A DNA stretch of 64,000 nucleotides from Nymphaea colorata (GCF_008831285.2 NC_045140.1:10104505-10168504); one strand, 5' to 3'. Positions 12,730 through 24,203 are shown, counted from the stretch's first letter. A program made the numbers and translations. Notes: generated by a model from the letters alone, not told the origin.

Positions 12730-13262
12730 CTTTATAATTAATTTTTCTTAGTTGAACTTGCTTTTGACTGTGCCAGAATATTGACTGATTTCTGTTGCCC
12801 TGTGGTAGCCTTCTCCTTCTCCTTTAACCCTTGACGTGCCCCATGGCGGCCTACTTTTGACAGAGTCCCTAGTTTGGGTCTTGATATGTTCGATTGACTA
12901 CTTGGACTTGTATTAGGTTCACCATCCTTAAAGATGTCTTTGTCCCAACTCAATGACCTCAATTTCATCTCGGTCTTCCCACGATGTCCCTTTCTCTCCA
13001 TCCCTTACAAACTGCTTGAGTGAAAACTGGTATCATAGGTCCACTCTCCCCAAGATAAGTACTGGATCCATATATTTGGTCTTTCACTAGAAAAGCATCT
13101 AAGGTAAGTTTCCAAGGTTCGGTTTGTGACTTCACTTTGGCCATTCGTTTGGAGTTGATTAGAACTACTAAGGTCAATCTTGGTTCCCATAAGCTTAAAA
13201 TATTTCCTTGAAAAGATACTTTAGAAAATGGTATCTCGTTCACAAGTGATACATTTGGGTGC
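12730..13262 (-). pseudogene. Ty3-gypsy integrase remnant
   Basis: In broken minus-strand frames the sequence reads MGTKIDLSSSNQLQTNGQSE, then a VTNRTLETYLRCF motif and WGEWTYDTSFHSS. This matches the end of the integrase core and following motif of Ty3-gypsy elements, where the E of QSEV is the catalytic glutamate of the DDE triad. Everything else of the element (gag, protease, RT) is missing. Parallel remnants lie in units 1 and 2. Confidence 0.7.
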
Positions 13263-13288
13263 CCTTGCTATATATATATATATATATT

Positions 13289-13400
13289 GAAGCGCTGGGA
13301 TGGGGTTGGTGGTGAAAGGCTAAATTCTATCAGGTGTAATAGTACCCATTGATATTTGGGTTTGTTCAACCTGGTTATAGCCAGGGGCCCAATGCAAGTG
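13289..13400. repeat. LTR-like direct repeat, right copy (copy 0), with empty hAT site
   Basis: This is a direct repeat of 12,424-12,530, preceded by a short TA microsatellite (about 13,270-13,288). The segment GGTGGTGAAAGGCTAAATTC (about 13,308-13,327) is uninterrupted here. In units 1 and 2 the same point after GTGAAAGG is occupied by a 3.5-kb hAT-type element. Confidence 0.55.
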
Positions 13401-13472
13401 GGCAAGAGGTACAGTTGGCTTCCCTTAAAGGCTCTGTAAGGTGCACAGCTGTGATAACTGCACATGATCTTT

Positions 13473-13604
13473 AAGTGCAGACAGGGTACCTATTAAGTGC
13501 AGATAGCAGTCAAGGTACCTATTAAGTGTAGACAGTCAAGGTACCTATTAAGTGTAGATAGCAGTCAAGGTACCTATTAAGTGCAGATAGCAGTCAGGGT
13601 ACCT
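13473..13604. repeat. Minisatellite, about five 22-29 bp units
   Basis: Tandem units follow the pattern AAGTGYAGATAGCAGTCAAG then GTACCTATT, with internal length variants of 22, 29, 26, 29 and 27 bp. Units 1 and 2 of the array carry only a single unit at the matching place, so the expansion is private to copy 0. Confidence 0.85.
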
Positions 13605-13891
13605 ACAGTCAGATCAAGTGGCACATCAAACAAAACAAAATCAGGAACTTGTGAATTGCTGCCTGCAGAGTTTCAAAATTTTGTGGAGCTTTAGATGCAA
13701 TTTCAAATGCACGCTTCTACTAAAGAAAACAATGAATAAAGGAGGCAAAAACCATTTGACATTGTTCAATTCTATACACAAAACTTATGTTCACGATGAA
13801 AGCGCTTTTGCTCTTGCTTGTTAAAATTTGATTTACAAAGATAGTAAAATAAATACAAAGGAATCAACGGGATTACAGGAGAAATTTAAGG

Positions 13892-15013
13892 AAAATGACC
13901 ATTATCGCTTATATCACAACCGTTGCCACTCTCCACAATATTGCCACAATTTGAATTCTCAATATTGACCCCTCAAACGAAGCTTGTTAATTAGGTTGGG
14001 TTTGTTTTGAAAAGCCAAAAATTTCTTTTTCCCTGACGGCATAGCGAAGAGATCAACGAGTTTTTTATGAGGTTGAACAATATTTTGGAACCAAACTGCC
14101 ATTTGCCACCATCTCTCACCCATAATGAAAATCAATTTGAATGTGTATCGACCGATTACAAAAAATGAGATTCTTGGTCATATGTAAAGTACTTATTTCG
14201 TCACAATATAGAACAGGAGGCTTCTTGATCATCACTCCAATATATTGAACTCGAAGAAGCCAAGTCAATTCGGCACCCATAGAAGCCATAGATCAATATT
14301 TGGCCTCTGTGCTTGACCTTGCCATAGTGCTTTGTTTCTTGGCTCTGAGATACAATTTGTGCCAAGAAAAGTGCAATAGCCAAAAGTAGATTGCCTTGAA
14401 AATTTAAAGCATGTAAGTCTAGAGAGCATTAAGCGAAGAATCCTCTTGACGAGTTGAAAATGAAAGTCAGTAGGTGAATGCATAAAGTGGCTAACAAAGT
14501 TGACAGTATGTGAGAGCTCGGGTCCAGTAATGGTCAAGTATTTCCCACAAGGGGCTTATATTTGGTGGCATTTTCTATTTCCTTTCCATTAAGAGAATCA
14601 ACATCTATATTGATGCCCATTGGTGTAGATATTTGTTCATAATGAAGCATTTTTGCTTTTCTAGAATATCTTGAGCGTATTTGGCTTGGTTTAGAAGTTC
14701 ATAAGGTGTATAAAGCACCTCAATTCCAACGATATATTGTAGCCTCCCCACATCCTCCACTCAAAATTCATTTTTAAAATCATATGAAAACTTAAAAATG
14801 AAATGAGAGCTGCTTTTGGTAAACACCATGTCATCCATGTACACATGGAGTGTAAGGCTATCACAACCATGGTGATAAGGGAACATAGACGGATCAGAGT
14901 AGTTGGAAACAGAGCCATATTGTAGAAGAAAATCACTTAACCTTTCAAAATAAGATCTTGAGGCTTGTTTGAGGCCATAAAGCGCAATTTTGAGTTTGCC
15001 AACATGAATCGGA
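13892..15013 (-). pseudogene. Copia-B reverse transcriptase/RNase H remnant (copy 0)
   Basis: The minus strand encodes decayed Ty1-copia RT and RNase H. From right to left the remnants are a QASRS-like RT motif near 14,960, an HVYMDDM variant of the YVDD catalytic box (about 14,840), a VEDVGRLQYIVGIEVL-like motif, SHTVNFVSHFMHSPT, and RNase H remnants ending near 13,892. Stops and frameshifts are frequent. The same remnant is found at 30,900-32,225 and 47,000-48,275. Here the N-terminal RT part is missing, since homology stops at 15,013. Confidence 0.75.
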
Positions 15014-15149
15014 TGCTCGTTAATTAGTGGCAGCTAGATGGAATAACTGGGCTTATTTCAGTCACTTTTGTTTTTTTTCTTTTTCTTTCAAATTTCCTCG
15101 TTACTCTGGTCAATTTCAGATGGTATATCTTTTCTGGTAATCAAGCTAT

Positions 15150-15497
15150 TGATAAGATCTATGGTTATAAATGAAAGGATATGACAAATACTCTTTCCAA
15201 ACAAGAAGAGTTATCTAAAGCTATAGAATTTTCTGTAGATAAGGAAGATAACATTTCCAATATAATCTTGTGTAATCTTGAAAAAATCTGCAATCACCCT
15301 GTGAATCTAGATCCTGAAATCAAGGATCTCAAATGTGTAAAAATGAGCACTAATAATATACTCTCTCTTGTGGCAATTTACAAAGTAAAAGGGGGAGTTC
15401 TCCATCATGAACGTAGGCTACGAAGCAGCTGAACCACGTTACATCTTTGTCATCTTCTTTCTCCTTAGATTGTGTGTGTGTGTTTTTTTTATTAACT
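15150..15497 (+). repeat. Copia-C left (5') LTR
   Basis: It begins TGATAAGATCTATGGTTATA and ends ATTAACT immediately before the primer-binding site. It aligns by eye along its whole length with 19,669-20,014. The end is not the canonical CA. Confidence 0.8.
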
Positions 15498-15510
15498 TGG
15501 TATCAGAGCC
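15498..15510 (+). other. Copia-C primer-binding site
   Basis: TGGTATCAGAGCC is complementary to the 3' end of initiator tRNA-Met, the usual Copia primer. It abuts the LTR with no spacer. Confidence 0.9.
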
Positions 15511-15525
15511 AAAGACTCACTTGTC

Positions 15526-16189
15526 ATGGCTGCATCATCTTCTTCTGCCGTCTCCCGAACTGCTTCTGCTGCACCAGGTACACAATGGAATGGCTTCTCA
15601 AGTCTGGTTTCAGTTAAGGTTGATCAATCAAATTACCTTCTATGGCATTTTCAAATTGAAAGTGTTATGAAGAGTCAAAACCTGATCAAGTACGTTAATG
15701 GGAAGTGTCCTGCTCCTCCTGAATTTCTTGATGAAGCACACACGAAGAAAATCTTGCTCATGATTTATGGTATCATGAACACCAACTTGCCTTAAGTTGG
15801 ATCAAAGTCACTGTGACTCAACCAGTTATGTCACAACTGGTTCGTGTTGGCACGACTAGAGATGTTTGGTGCATCCTTGAAAAATAGTATGCCTTGCAAA
15901 ATAATCTTCGTATTATTCAACTAAAAAGAGAACTATAAAACATCAAGAAAGGAGGAACATCTATGATTGATTACCTTCAACACATTAGTTTTTTAAATGA
16001 TTCTCTTAGCACCGTGCAACATTTTGTCTCAGATACAGATCTTGTTCTTTATACTTTGAATGGGTTGAGTTCTGAATATGAGTCTTTCATTACCACGATT
16101 ACTACATTTAAAGATATGCCTTCATGGTCTGAATTATATGATATGTTGATCACTCAAGAGCGGAGTCTTGGGATTCCTCATCCCAACTA
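15526..16189 (+). pseudogene. Copia-C gag, broken
   Basis: The gag start MAASSSSAVSRTASAAPG follows the primer-binding site. It continues into the UBN2-type capsid region (VKVDQSNYLLWHFQIESVMK and, after stops, MIDYLQHISFLNDSLS). A zinc knuckle further on (about 16,335-16,390) has the second cysteine replaced by tyrosine (CQYYRRRNHIARHC). Several internal stops make it non-functional. Confidence 0.75.
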
Positions 16190-16539
16190 ACCAAGGTTGA
16201 AGCCATAGCCACCGTCTGTGTTGCTGAACAGGGGCATGGGTGTAGTGGTTACAATTGTGGCAGGGAGAGAGGTCATAATGGAGGAAGAGGAAACTATGGT
16301 AGGAACAATAATAATAACAAGTTCCGCCAAGGAATGACCTGCCAATACTATAGAAGAAGAAATCATATAGCTCGACACTGCTATGATATTCCGAAGGCAT
16401 TCATGGCCATGGCACTCAACACGGGAAAAATGATAATGCATCTAGTAACCAAGAAATTGCCAACAATATTCAAGACTCAGACAAGCGCCTCCCACAATTT
16501 GATGTTCATATCAAAACATATAGGGTAGAGTCCTTTATC

Positions 16540-17748
16540 ATGGATCTAATTCTATTATTTTTGGTAATGGTAGTAAAATGCTAATTAAAACTATAGGGAA
16601 TGTGTCCCTTCCTAAAAAAGCATCATCTTTTGTTTTGAAAAATGTGCTGCATGCACCTGAGGCACACAAGAATCTTATGTCAGTTGCAAGGTTTACCAAA
16701 GACAATCAATGCTCTATTGAATTTTCCTCTAATGGCTTATTGTTAAGAATATGCAGATGGGCAAGATCCTTAACATAGGGCTGATTGAGAAATGAGGACT
16801 CTATAGATGGACGAGAGAGAGAAAGGACTCTAAAGGCAATCCAACTAACATTGAAGATGATGGTCAATTAAAGACTACTAATGGTTCTTTAGTTCACAAA
16901 ATTCTTGCTTAGATTTTTAGTTATTTCATTTGTGTCTAAGACATGCCCACTTTCACTTATTGAACTCCTTGAAAGTTGCTGGTTTGATTTCTATTGATGA
17001 CAAATATAAATTGGATTTTTAATCTTCATGTGTGCTTGGAAAGATGCATAAAATTCCTTTTTCTAAACCTGAATTTCATGCGACTAAACCACTTGAAGTG
17101 TTACTTGCTGATCTTTGGGGGCCAGCACCATGTGCTTCACGAGAAGGGTACATGTATTATCTTTTAATGGTCAACAACTATTCTCGCTTCTCATGGATCT
17201 TTCCCTTGTCCAAGAAAAATGATATGTTTCTGTATTTTAAAGCTTTTTTAAGCATAGTAGAGTGTCAACTTGAGAAAAAAATTAAAATTTTTCATTTAGA
17301 TGGAGGAGGGGAATTCATGAGGAAAGAGTTTACCAGATTCCTTGCAAACCAAGGTACTTGTCGATGGATGACATGTCTTTATACATCCCAGCATAATAGA
17401 ATAGTGGAAAGAAAACATAGACATTTAGTGGAAATGACACTTACCATGATTATTTATGCCAATATGCCACATAAATTCTGGTTTGATGCCTTTAAAATTG
17501 TTGTTCATCTTATTAATAGGTTGCCCATTACATACTTGCAAATGATGTCTTATGAGAAGCTCGTGCATGAAGTTCCCAAATATAATCACATAAGAACTTT
17601 TGGATGTACCATATACCCTTTGAATGGTCCTAGACATGCTTCACAATTAGAACCCAAAGCTGAAGCTTGCATCTTCATTGGCTATGAAAACTGCCACAAA
17701 GGTTATATATGTTATAATCCAGATTGCAATCGTGTTATCATATCTTGA
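16540..17748 (+). pseudogene. Copia-C protease remnant and integrase
   Basis: A protease/GAG-pre-integrase remnant (VLHAPEAHKNLMSVARFT) precedes a 238-codon open integrase segment at 17,032-17,748. The DDE core is recognisable: D in LLADLWGPAP, D in IFHLDGGGEF and E in NRIVERKHRH. It is cut off from upstream sequence by a stop. Confidence 0.8.
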
Positions 17749-18048
17749 CATGTCATATTTGATGAAGGAAATTTTCTATACTCTCAATTTGGTTCCTCCA
17801 TTACTGCCTCAAACATTTCAAGTTGGCTAAAGTTGTCTAGTTCTAAGTGCATTAAACCTAGACCTATTCTCGAGTCTAAGATGAGTTCACCCCTTATTGA
17901 GTTGCCTAGACTCATCTCTAGCCAACCAAGTTGATACCAAATCCCTCAAAATTCTTGCCCAGCAGTCCAAACTGATCCTAATCCCTTTGAGTCTCCTCCA
18001 AATAATGAATCTAATAACTAGTTAGTCGAGCCCACTAGATCCCATCAC

Positions 18049-18963
18049 ATGGTGACAAGCTCTCAAGATGAGACTCGTGGGCGTAGAGTCTTCACCCATT
18101 TGACCCAAACCATTCCTGAAACTGAACCCATCTCTCTTGAAGAGGCTCAATGGAATCCTAACTTGGTGAATGCTATGAACAGTGAGATGGATGTCCTCTA
18201 CAAAAATGAAACATGGGAACTTGTGCTAAGACAGTCTCACTTAATGTCATTGGATGCAGATGGGTCTACAAAATCAAGTGACATTTTGATGGAACTGTGA
18301 CAAGGCAGAAGGCCAGATTAGTGGCCAAAGGATATATCAAAGAAAAAGAGTGGATTATTTTGATACTTTCAGTCTAGTTATTAAACTGACTACTATTCGA
18401 CTTGTCTTCTCTATTGCCTTTAGTCATGAGTGGTGCATTCAACAACTTGACGTCAGTAATTTCCTGCTTCATGAGACTTGAAAGAAGAAGTCTTTATGAT
18501 CCAACCTCTGGGTTTTGAAGATTCAAAATTGCCTAATCATGTCAGCAAACTCAACAAATCTTTTTATGGATTCAAACAAGCTCCTTGAGCATGGTTTGAC
18601 AGCTTGAAGCAGTTTCTTATTAGTCAAGGATTTCATGAATCACAATTTTACTCATCACTATTTATCTATGATTCTGCTTCCTCCACTGTTTTTTTCTTGA
18701 TCTATGTCGATGACATTATTTTGACTGGCAATTCCAAGAAAGAGATACAATTTTTTTTAAAAAAGCTTTTACAACACTTCTCCCTTAAAGACTTAGGGCA
18801 AATCCACTACTTCCTTGGAATCAAGGTGCATTTCGACAAAGACCATCTTGTTCTTTCTCAAAAAAAAAAAAGTATATCCTTCACATTCTTAACAAGGCTG
18901 GGATGGACAAATGTAAAGTTGTTGTTATTCGTGTTGTTCCCAACTACCTCTCTCATGACATGA
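18049..18963 (+). pseudogene. Copia-C reverse transcriptase, frameshifted
   Basis: This holds the RT N-terminal region (LEEAQWNPNLVNAMNSEM, ETWELV), interrupted central motifs and the catalytic box in LIYVDDIILTGNS, then LKDLGQIHYFLGIKV. Frameshifts lie near 18,300-18,600 and after 18,890. Confidence 0.8.
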
Positions 18964-19177
18964 AGGGGAAAGACTTGTGGATGCCACTCTTTATAGGAGC
19001 ATTGTTGGAGCCTTGTAGTATGTCACCCTCACTCGACCCGATATTGCCTTTGTTGTTAATAAAACATGCCCATTTATACATGATCCTACAGATTTTCATT
19101 GGGGACACATCATATGCATTCTTCGGTACCTACAGGGCACGAGCACATATGGTCTTCAAATTCAAAGAAACAAGTTT

Positions 19178-19690
19178 ATGATGTTAGAAGCATATGCCAA
19201 TGCCGATTGGGCTGGTTGCCCAAATGATAGAAGATCAACCAGTGGATTTGTTACTCTTCTTGGAGGAAATATTATCTCTTGGGGATCAACTAAACAACAT
19301 ATTGTAGCCCATTCAAGCACCGAAGCTGAATATAAAGCTCTTGCAACAGCTGCTTCAGAACTTGTTTGGTTGAAATCACTTCTCAAGGAACTCAAGATTG
19401 ACATTATAGCACCACCATTACTCAGATGTGATAACCTTGAAGCCACTTACCTTGCCGCTAACCCTGTTTTTCTTGCAAAAACAAAATATATTGAAATCAA
19501 CTTTCACTTTGTTAGAGAGAATGTCACCAAAAAGGAGGTTCAAATTGAATTTGTCACATCAGAAGAACAATTGGCTGATATCTTGACCAAAGCATTGTTT
19601 GGACCATGGTTTACTTATCTAAGGAACAAGCTCCATCTTGTCGACAACAAGATTAGCTTGTGGGGGAATGATAAAAATCTACCGTTATAA
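19178..19690 (+). pseudogene. Copia-C RNase H, locally intact frame
   Basis: This 170-codon frame has the Copia RNase H motifs: ANADWAGCPNDRRSTSGF, the SSTEAEYKAL glutamate, the CDN aspartate and EQLADILTKAL. It is the best preserved part of the element, but it is detached from RT by upstream stops. Confidence 0.85.
19659..19668 (+). other. Copia-C polypurine tract
   Basis: TGTGGGGGAA lies directly before the right LTR, as expected for plus-strand priming. Confidence 0.75.
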
Positions 19691-20014
19691 GGGAAAAGAT
19701 ACGGCAGATACTCTTTCCATACAAGAAGAGTTATCTAAAGCTCGAGAGTCTTCTCTAGATAAGGACGATATCGTTTCCAATATAATCTCCTATAATCTTG
19801 TCAAACTCTGTAATCACCGTGTGAATCTAGATCCTGAAATCAAGGATCTCAAATGTGTAAAATGACCATAGATAATAGTACTCTCTCTTGTGGCAATGTA
19901 CATATTAAAAGAGAGAGTTCTCCATCGTCGACATAAGCTGCTTCTCAGCTGAACCATGTTACATCTTGTATCCTCTTCTTTCTCCTCAGTTTGTGTGTTT
20001 TTTTTTTAGTAATT
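19669..20014 (+). repeat. Copia-C right (3') LTR
   Basis: It begins TGATAAAAATCTACCGTTAT and ends AGTAATT. It matches 15,150-15,497 with many substitutions. Confidence 0.8.
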
Positions 20015-20019
20015 GTTAT

Positions 20020-20337
20020 TATGGACATTCCACCTTGCCTGCTGCCTGTTTTTCCTTTTTGTTCTTTCATTTTCATTTGCTATCAAGTTGGTGAACAAGA
20101 ATGCTGAGAGCTTGAAGATGATTGTAAACTGATGACCATCTAATTAAGCAGCTATCCTCTTAAACTTACATTGTACTCGCACATGCATGGTCGACGTCTC
20201 ATCATCTAATTGTATTGGCCAGTTATTCATTTTCCCCACTCCATTCTGAGGATTGTGGTTTGCATCTGTGTAGAGTGGTATAGAAACATGATATTGCAGC
20301 TGCTTTTGAATGCTTATTCAACTACAAAGTGTTGTTG
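20020..20337. other. Unassigned spacer
   Basis: I see no gene, repeat or recognisable element here. It lies between Copia-C and the inverted copy of the array tail. Confidence 0.4.
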
Positions 20338-21727
20338 ATACGGCTTGGTTCACTAGTTTGAGGAAGAAGACACCACAGTGTGTAAGCATCTTTTTTTGTT
20401 TTTCCTATTAACAATATTCGATAATTCTGGTTACGTCATAAAAGGAAAAAGACAAAAAACAAAATACAACCTATCCAATTAAAACAACCCCAGAAAGAGT
20501 ACACTCATAACTTTGCCACATGTTCCTCCACAATTCATGCCTAAACCTGATGAAGAAAGGCTTCCACCCGTCTTATAATTCTTCATTTATCTAGATAAAA
20601 TAAAGTTAAATGGCATTAATACATAACAGCTCAAGCCAAAAGATTAATTGTCCAGCAATAGGGCAATTTTTCAATCGGCTGTTCCCAAAAGAAATAAAAA
20701 AGAATGACAATTATACAAACTGCATGAAGAAAATTAAACATCAACTACATATATAAGATTCTTTTATCTGCACCTAAACCGACACTTTAAACATACCTTA
20801 CGTTCATCCTCTTCATTTCCAATGTCATCATCATAATGCTTTTCTCTTTTCCTATGCGAAGCAATGGCATGATCATAATCAATCAACAGTTGAAGCCAAA
20901 AATAGATAATGAAATTAAGCATAGGTTCCAAGTTTGTTGAAGTCAACAATGTTGGGTTTTCAGTAGTGGATCACACGCTAGAGTCCTTCAACCTCCTCAA
21001 CAGGATGGAGTCTCCATATTTGTTGTGCACCAAACAGGAGAAAGAAGTTTTCCACCGTTGTAGTAAAGAGCAGCAACAACAAGAAAAGAGAAAACAAAAG
21101 AAAGAAAGAAAGGTGAGTATCTCTCCAGGTTTGCTTCTTTGAGACCACAACATGAGTAACCAAATGATCAACTCTAAAACAGAAGGAGATAAGCAATCTA
21201 AAGCCAACCTCATAGGATTCCCTATAGGCCAGCTTGTGGTTCATGCTAGTGTGAGAAATCAGGAACCTAGTTTTCAAATCAAATATCATTAATGAGAATT
21301 ATTTATTCAAAAATACACTTCACAAAGGTTATCTTGTAACTGCGAGTGGACTTCTTCATAGTTACAAGTGAAAAGAGGACATGGTCCATAGCTATTACCC
21401 AATATCTCTCACTTGTACATGAGACTGCAACTAGTTTGCTCCCACTATTATGGACTTCCTCAATCTTAGTTAAGTAGTTTTTCATATTTGGCTTGTCTAA
21501 CATAACTTAATAATTAATACATTCAAGATTAGTGTCAATGTTTTCCTTAAAGAAATTTTTCCATTGCAACCTTTTATAAATGACTCAGGCCCATGTGCCT
21601 ACATTGCTTGGAAAATAAGTCTTTTGAAATTTCCTAATTAACAGATCAACTTCTATATCACTAGTAGACATATAAGCAACTAAAATTTCATTTTTCTCAA
21701 TCATTTCATATATATAATGGTATTCCA
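20338..21727 (-). repeat. Inverted copy of the array-unit tail
   Basis: The reverse complement matches about 32,245-33,605 (unit 1) and 48,285-49,655 (unit 2). Examples are GATACGGCTTGGTTCA at the left edge, and the minus-strand frame NYLTKIEEVHNSGSKL at 21,503-21,303, whose counterpart is on the plus strand in the units. Its right end runs into Copia RNase H sequence, so the block seems to be the 3' end of a Copia element (Copia-D) with its downstream LTR or flank. Confidence 0.75.
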
Positions 21728-22030
21728 GAATTATATACTTACTCTTTGAATTAATAGTTTCATTTTCTATTGCTGCCTAATTATCACAATATAATTGAAC
21801 AGGTTTGTGTGATTCATATTTAACGTTAAGTATTTTAATAACTAGTTTATCTAGACAACAAATGTAGCTAATATATTACATGCTACACACTCTGTTTCTG
21901 GATAATATTGAGCAATACATTCCTTTTTTGTTTTTGAGAACCAAACTATTGTCTACCTCCGAAAATATATATATATAGCCAGAAGTAAACTTACTATTCC
22001 CCATATAACCAGCAAAATTAAAATCAAAGT
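21590..22030 (-). pseudogene. Copia-D RNase H remnant
   Basis: On the minus strand, FAGYMGNSKFTSGYI-like and PVQLYCDN-like motifs with stops correspond to the start and middle of Copia RNase H. EKNEILVAYMSTSD corresponds to its C-terminal YVSTSDQIAD region. It continues on the far side of the GC-rich insert at 22,031-23,215. Confidence 0.65.
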
Positions 22031-23215
22031 ATCAGCCTCGGTCTAGAGGCGAGTTCTTCATCTTCTTCGTCAGCCATCGAGTTTCACCTTGTGAAATCTG
22101 CGGTGCCTCTCATCCCCTCGCGTCCCCTTGGCCTGTGACGCTTCCAAATCCAGCAAAAGCTTCGGGCATCGGAGACATTCCGGTGGTTATCTCAAAGCAC
22201 GAAGGCTTGCGGCGGATCCCTCCTACCGGCGGCGATCCCTCCCTCGTCCACGGCTGATTCCCCTTTCGGACTGCATTCCAGCAAGGTTGGTACCTTCTTC
22301 TCGACCCCGGTGAAGTTGAGAGGCTGTCCTTGCAACAGGGAAGGCTGAATTCGCCTTAGAATCCAGCAGCGACGGCTAAAGAATTTACTTTTGGTTCTCG
22401 GCTTTCTTCTTGATTTTTGTAGAGTTAATCTAGAACAGAAGTTGCTTAAGGGCGAGGTTTTCTTCTCGGCAAACCCGCGAGGAAGGTCTGTGCTAAACAG
22501 CGAATTCTGCCTTAGATTATTCCAAGATCTTCTCGAAGAAAGGCCCTGAAACTTTGGTTTAATCTAGCCAAACAATCAAAGAACGCTAGCGGTGGATTCG
22601 TTCGAGTTTTCACAAAGGAAAACTCGATTTCTGTCCTCCCCTTCGTTGGGAGATACAAGTCGCGGTTAACCCTTTCCAGAACCTAACTACGGATAGCCTA
22701 CTACAAAAAACTAATAGGGCTGACGAGGCCTTACAAAACGTGAGCGATACAATTGATAATCTCTCGCAACTCACTCACAAACCACGCAAACCACTACTAA
22801 CGGCCAATCCACACCCAACGAAAGCAAATAGGTGGTCGGCTCCTTGTAGTCGTGTCTCGGGCGCAGTGCCCTCGAGGTACCACAGTGAGGAGCAAGGCCG
22901 AAGCCAAGGCTAAAGCAAAAATGCAAAAATATCAAACTAGATGCTGTCCTAATGCAAAACCAAAACAAATCTCGCCCGCGGCTACAAGGGGGAGCAAGAA
23001 GTTACCGGCCAAGGGAAGCCCTTGGCGTAGCCGGATAAGCACCCGGGGTGAGAACCAACCCCCGGGTATTGCAGCTTGCTGATCGAGAAGCCCGCTTGCG
23101 GAGAGACTCCTCGGATGCCTGCTGCACTCGTCAGCCCGCTGGCCGAAGGACGATGGGCGAGGGGCTCGCCGTTGAAATCCTGGCCGACGCGCCCGAGAGT
23201 TTAATTCGTAAGCTT
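22031..23215. mobile_element. GC-rich insertion splitting Copia-D
   Basis: A 1.2-kb segment is clearly richer in G and C than its surroundings. It separates Copia RT-RNase H linker sequence (KGTKRIKVGIPS on the right) from RNase H (FAGYMGN on the left). It contains CT-rich leader-like sequence near 22,050-22,110 and no recognised protein. Terminal repeats and a target duplication were not resolved, so the class (solo LTR, non-autonomous element or gene fragment) is open. Confidence 0.5.
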
Positions 23216-23600
23216 GGTATGCCAACTTTAATCCTTTTTGTTCCTTTAATATATTGAAATATTTTTTCTACATTGTGTCAATGAGATCAATCCAAATTAC
23301 TTTGATGACTGACAAAACTAATAGGGAAACGTATATTAGGTCTTGTGCACAACATTAAGTATGTGCCAACAGTCTAAGCATAAGAAGCATTTAATTTCAG
23401 CTGCCTCTCATAGGGTAATCACTCTTAGATTAGCTTTATTTGCCATAGGAGTCCCAATTAGTGTATAGTCTAACATTCTAAACTTCTTTAAAGTGTAACA
23501 ATGTTATGCTTTGAGCTTAAACTCGAAGTGTTTGATTTTCTATCTCATGTGATTTTTATACTTATGATATAAAATGTCTAATTGATATCCTTCATTTCAA
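23216..23600 (-). pseudogene. Copia-D reverse transcriptase C-terminal remnant
   Basis: With frameshifts the minus strand reads KKFRMLDYTLIGTPMANKAN, an LMLCTRPNI-like block, ISFVSHQSNLD-like and IKGTKRIKVGIPS. These match the end of Copia RT and the linker to RNase H. It ends at the left breakpoint of array unit 1. Confidence 0.65.
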
Positions 23601-23912
23601 AGTTTTCATTTAGCAGATCAAGCGCACATGAGTGAGAAGTGATATGAGGACAAACGAGCATTGATCTCCAAGGGCATATCAAGCTCTTCACGGGAGAGAA
23701 AGATGAGGTTTTCTCCGTTATCACAATTTATTGAACAGATGGAATAATAGCTATGCGTTTAATTGGAGTACATGGGGCCATTTGCTTCGTTACTGCTACT
23801 GTTTTTAGTGGTTTTAGGAATTCGGATGGTAGTTATATATATTGGTTTGGTATCGTTTTCAGTGAGATGCATTGGAGACAAATTATCATAACAACGCAAG
23901 TGGTGAACAAGA

Positions 23913-23935
23913 GGGTATATATATATATATATATA
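23913..23935. repeat. TA microsatellite, unit 1
   Basis: A short (TA)n tract lies downstream of the secreted-protein gene. The matching tracts at about 39,292-39,309 (unit 2) and 58,446-58,482 (unit 3) differ in length, and unit 3 is longest. Confidence 0.9.
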
Positions 23936-24203
23936 GAAGCGATCCATCAGTTGGTGCATGCCTCGCCTGTCCGCCGGATGTAGAATGTAAAAATAGTCAA
24001 ATTTCATTTCGTTTATTAAAGAAAACATACAAGAAGAATGAATCTCCATGCCAAGAACAACAACCAATTAACATCTGCAGAGATCAAGCGCGTACGTATA
24101 GGAAGCTCTCTCTCTATATAGAACGAACACGTACAAGCTAGCAATGATCTCCTACATGGTCTCTTTAATTGGATTCTAATCAATTGATGAGGGCCTACAT
24201 GTA

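Larger units (their letters stand above)
10282..15013. repeat. Copy 0 of a block repeated in array units 1 and 2
   Basis: From GATGGCCCACTAT at about 10,282 onward the sequence matches 24,829 onward in unit 1 and 40,186 onward in unit 2, in the same order and orientation. The shared order is 5' spacer, gypsy integrase remnant, LTR-like repeat and Copia-B remnant. Copy 0 differs from the other two in carrying a MITE at 10,554, an expanded minisatellite at 13,473, and an empty hAT site near 13,310-13,320. It also lacks the secreted-protein gene. It is the most diverged copy by eye. Confidence 0.85.
15150..20014 (+). mobile_element. Copia-C: complete but inactive Ty1-copia retrotransposon
   Basis: This is a 4.87-kb element with two LTRs of about 348 and 346 bp, an initiator-Met primer-binding site directly after the left LTR, a polypurine tract directly before the right LTR, and gag, protease, integrase, RT and RNase H remnants in the Copia order. 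Flanks are GCTAT (15,145-15,149) and GTTAT (20,015-20,019), a 5-bp target duplication with one mismatch. The LTRs differ at many positions and the coding region has many stops, so the insertion is old. Confidence 0.85.

Noticed and set aside
13471-13612. CRISPR-like array of short repeats
   Set aside because: Units are contiguous tandem repeats without unique spacers, and this is a plant nuclear context.
23872-24141. Plus-strand frame across the TA microsatellite (89 codons)
   Set aside because: It encodes an IYIYIY run from the microsatellite and is antisense to the 3' region of the secreted-protein gene.
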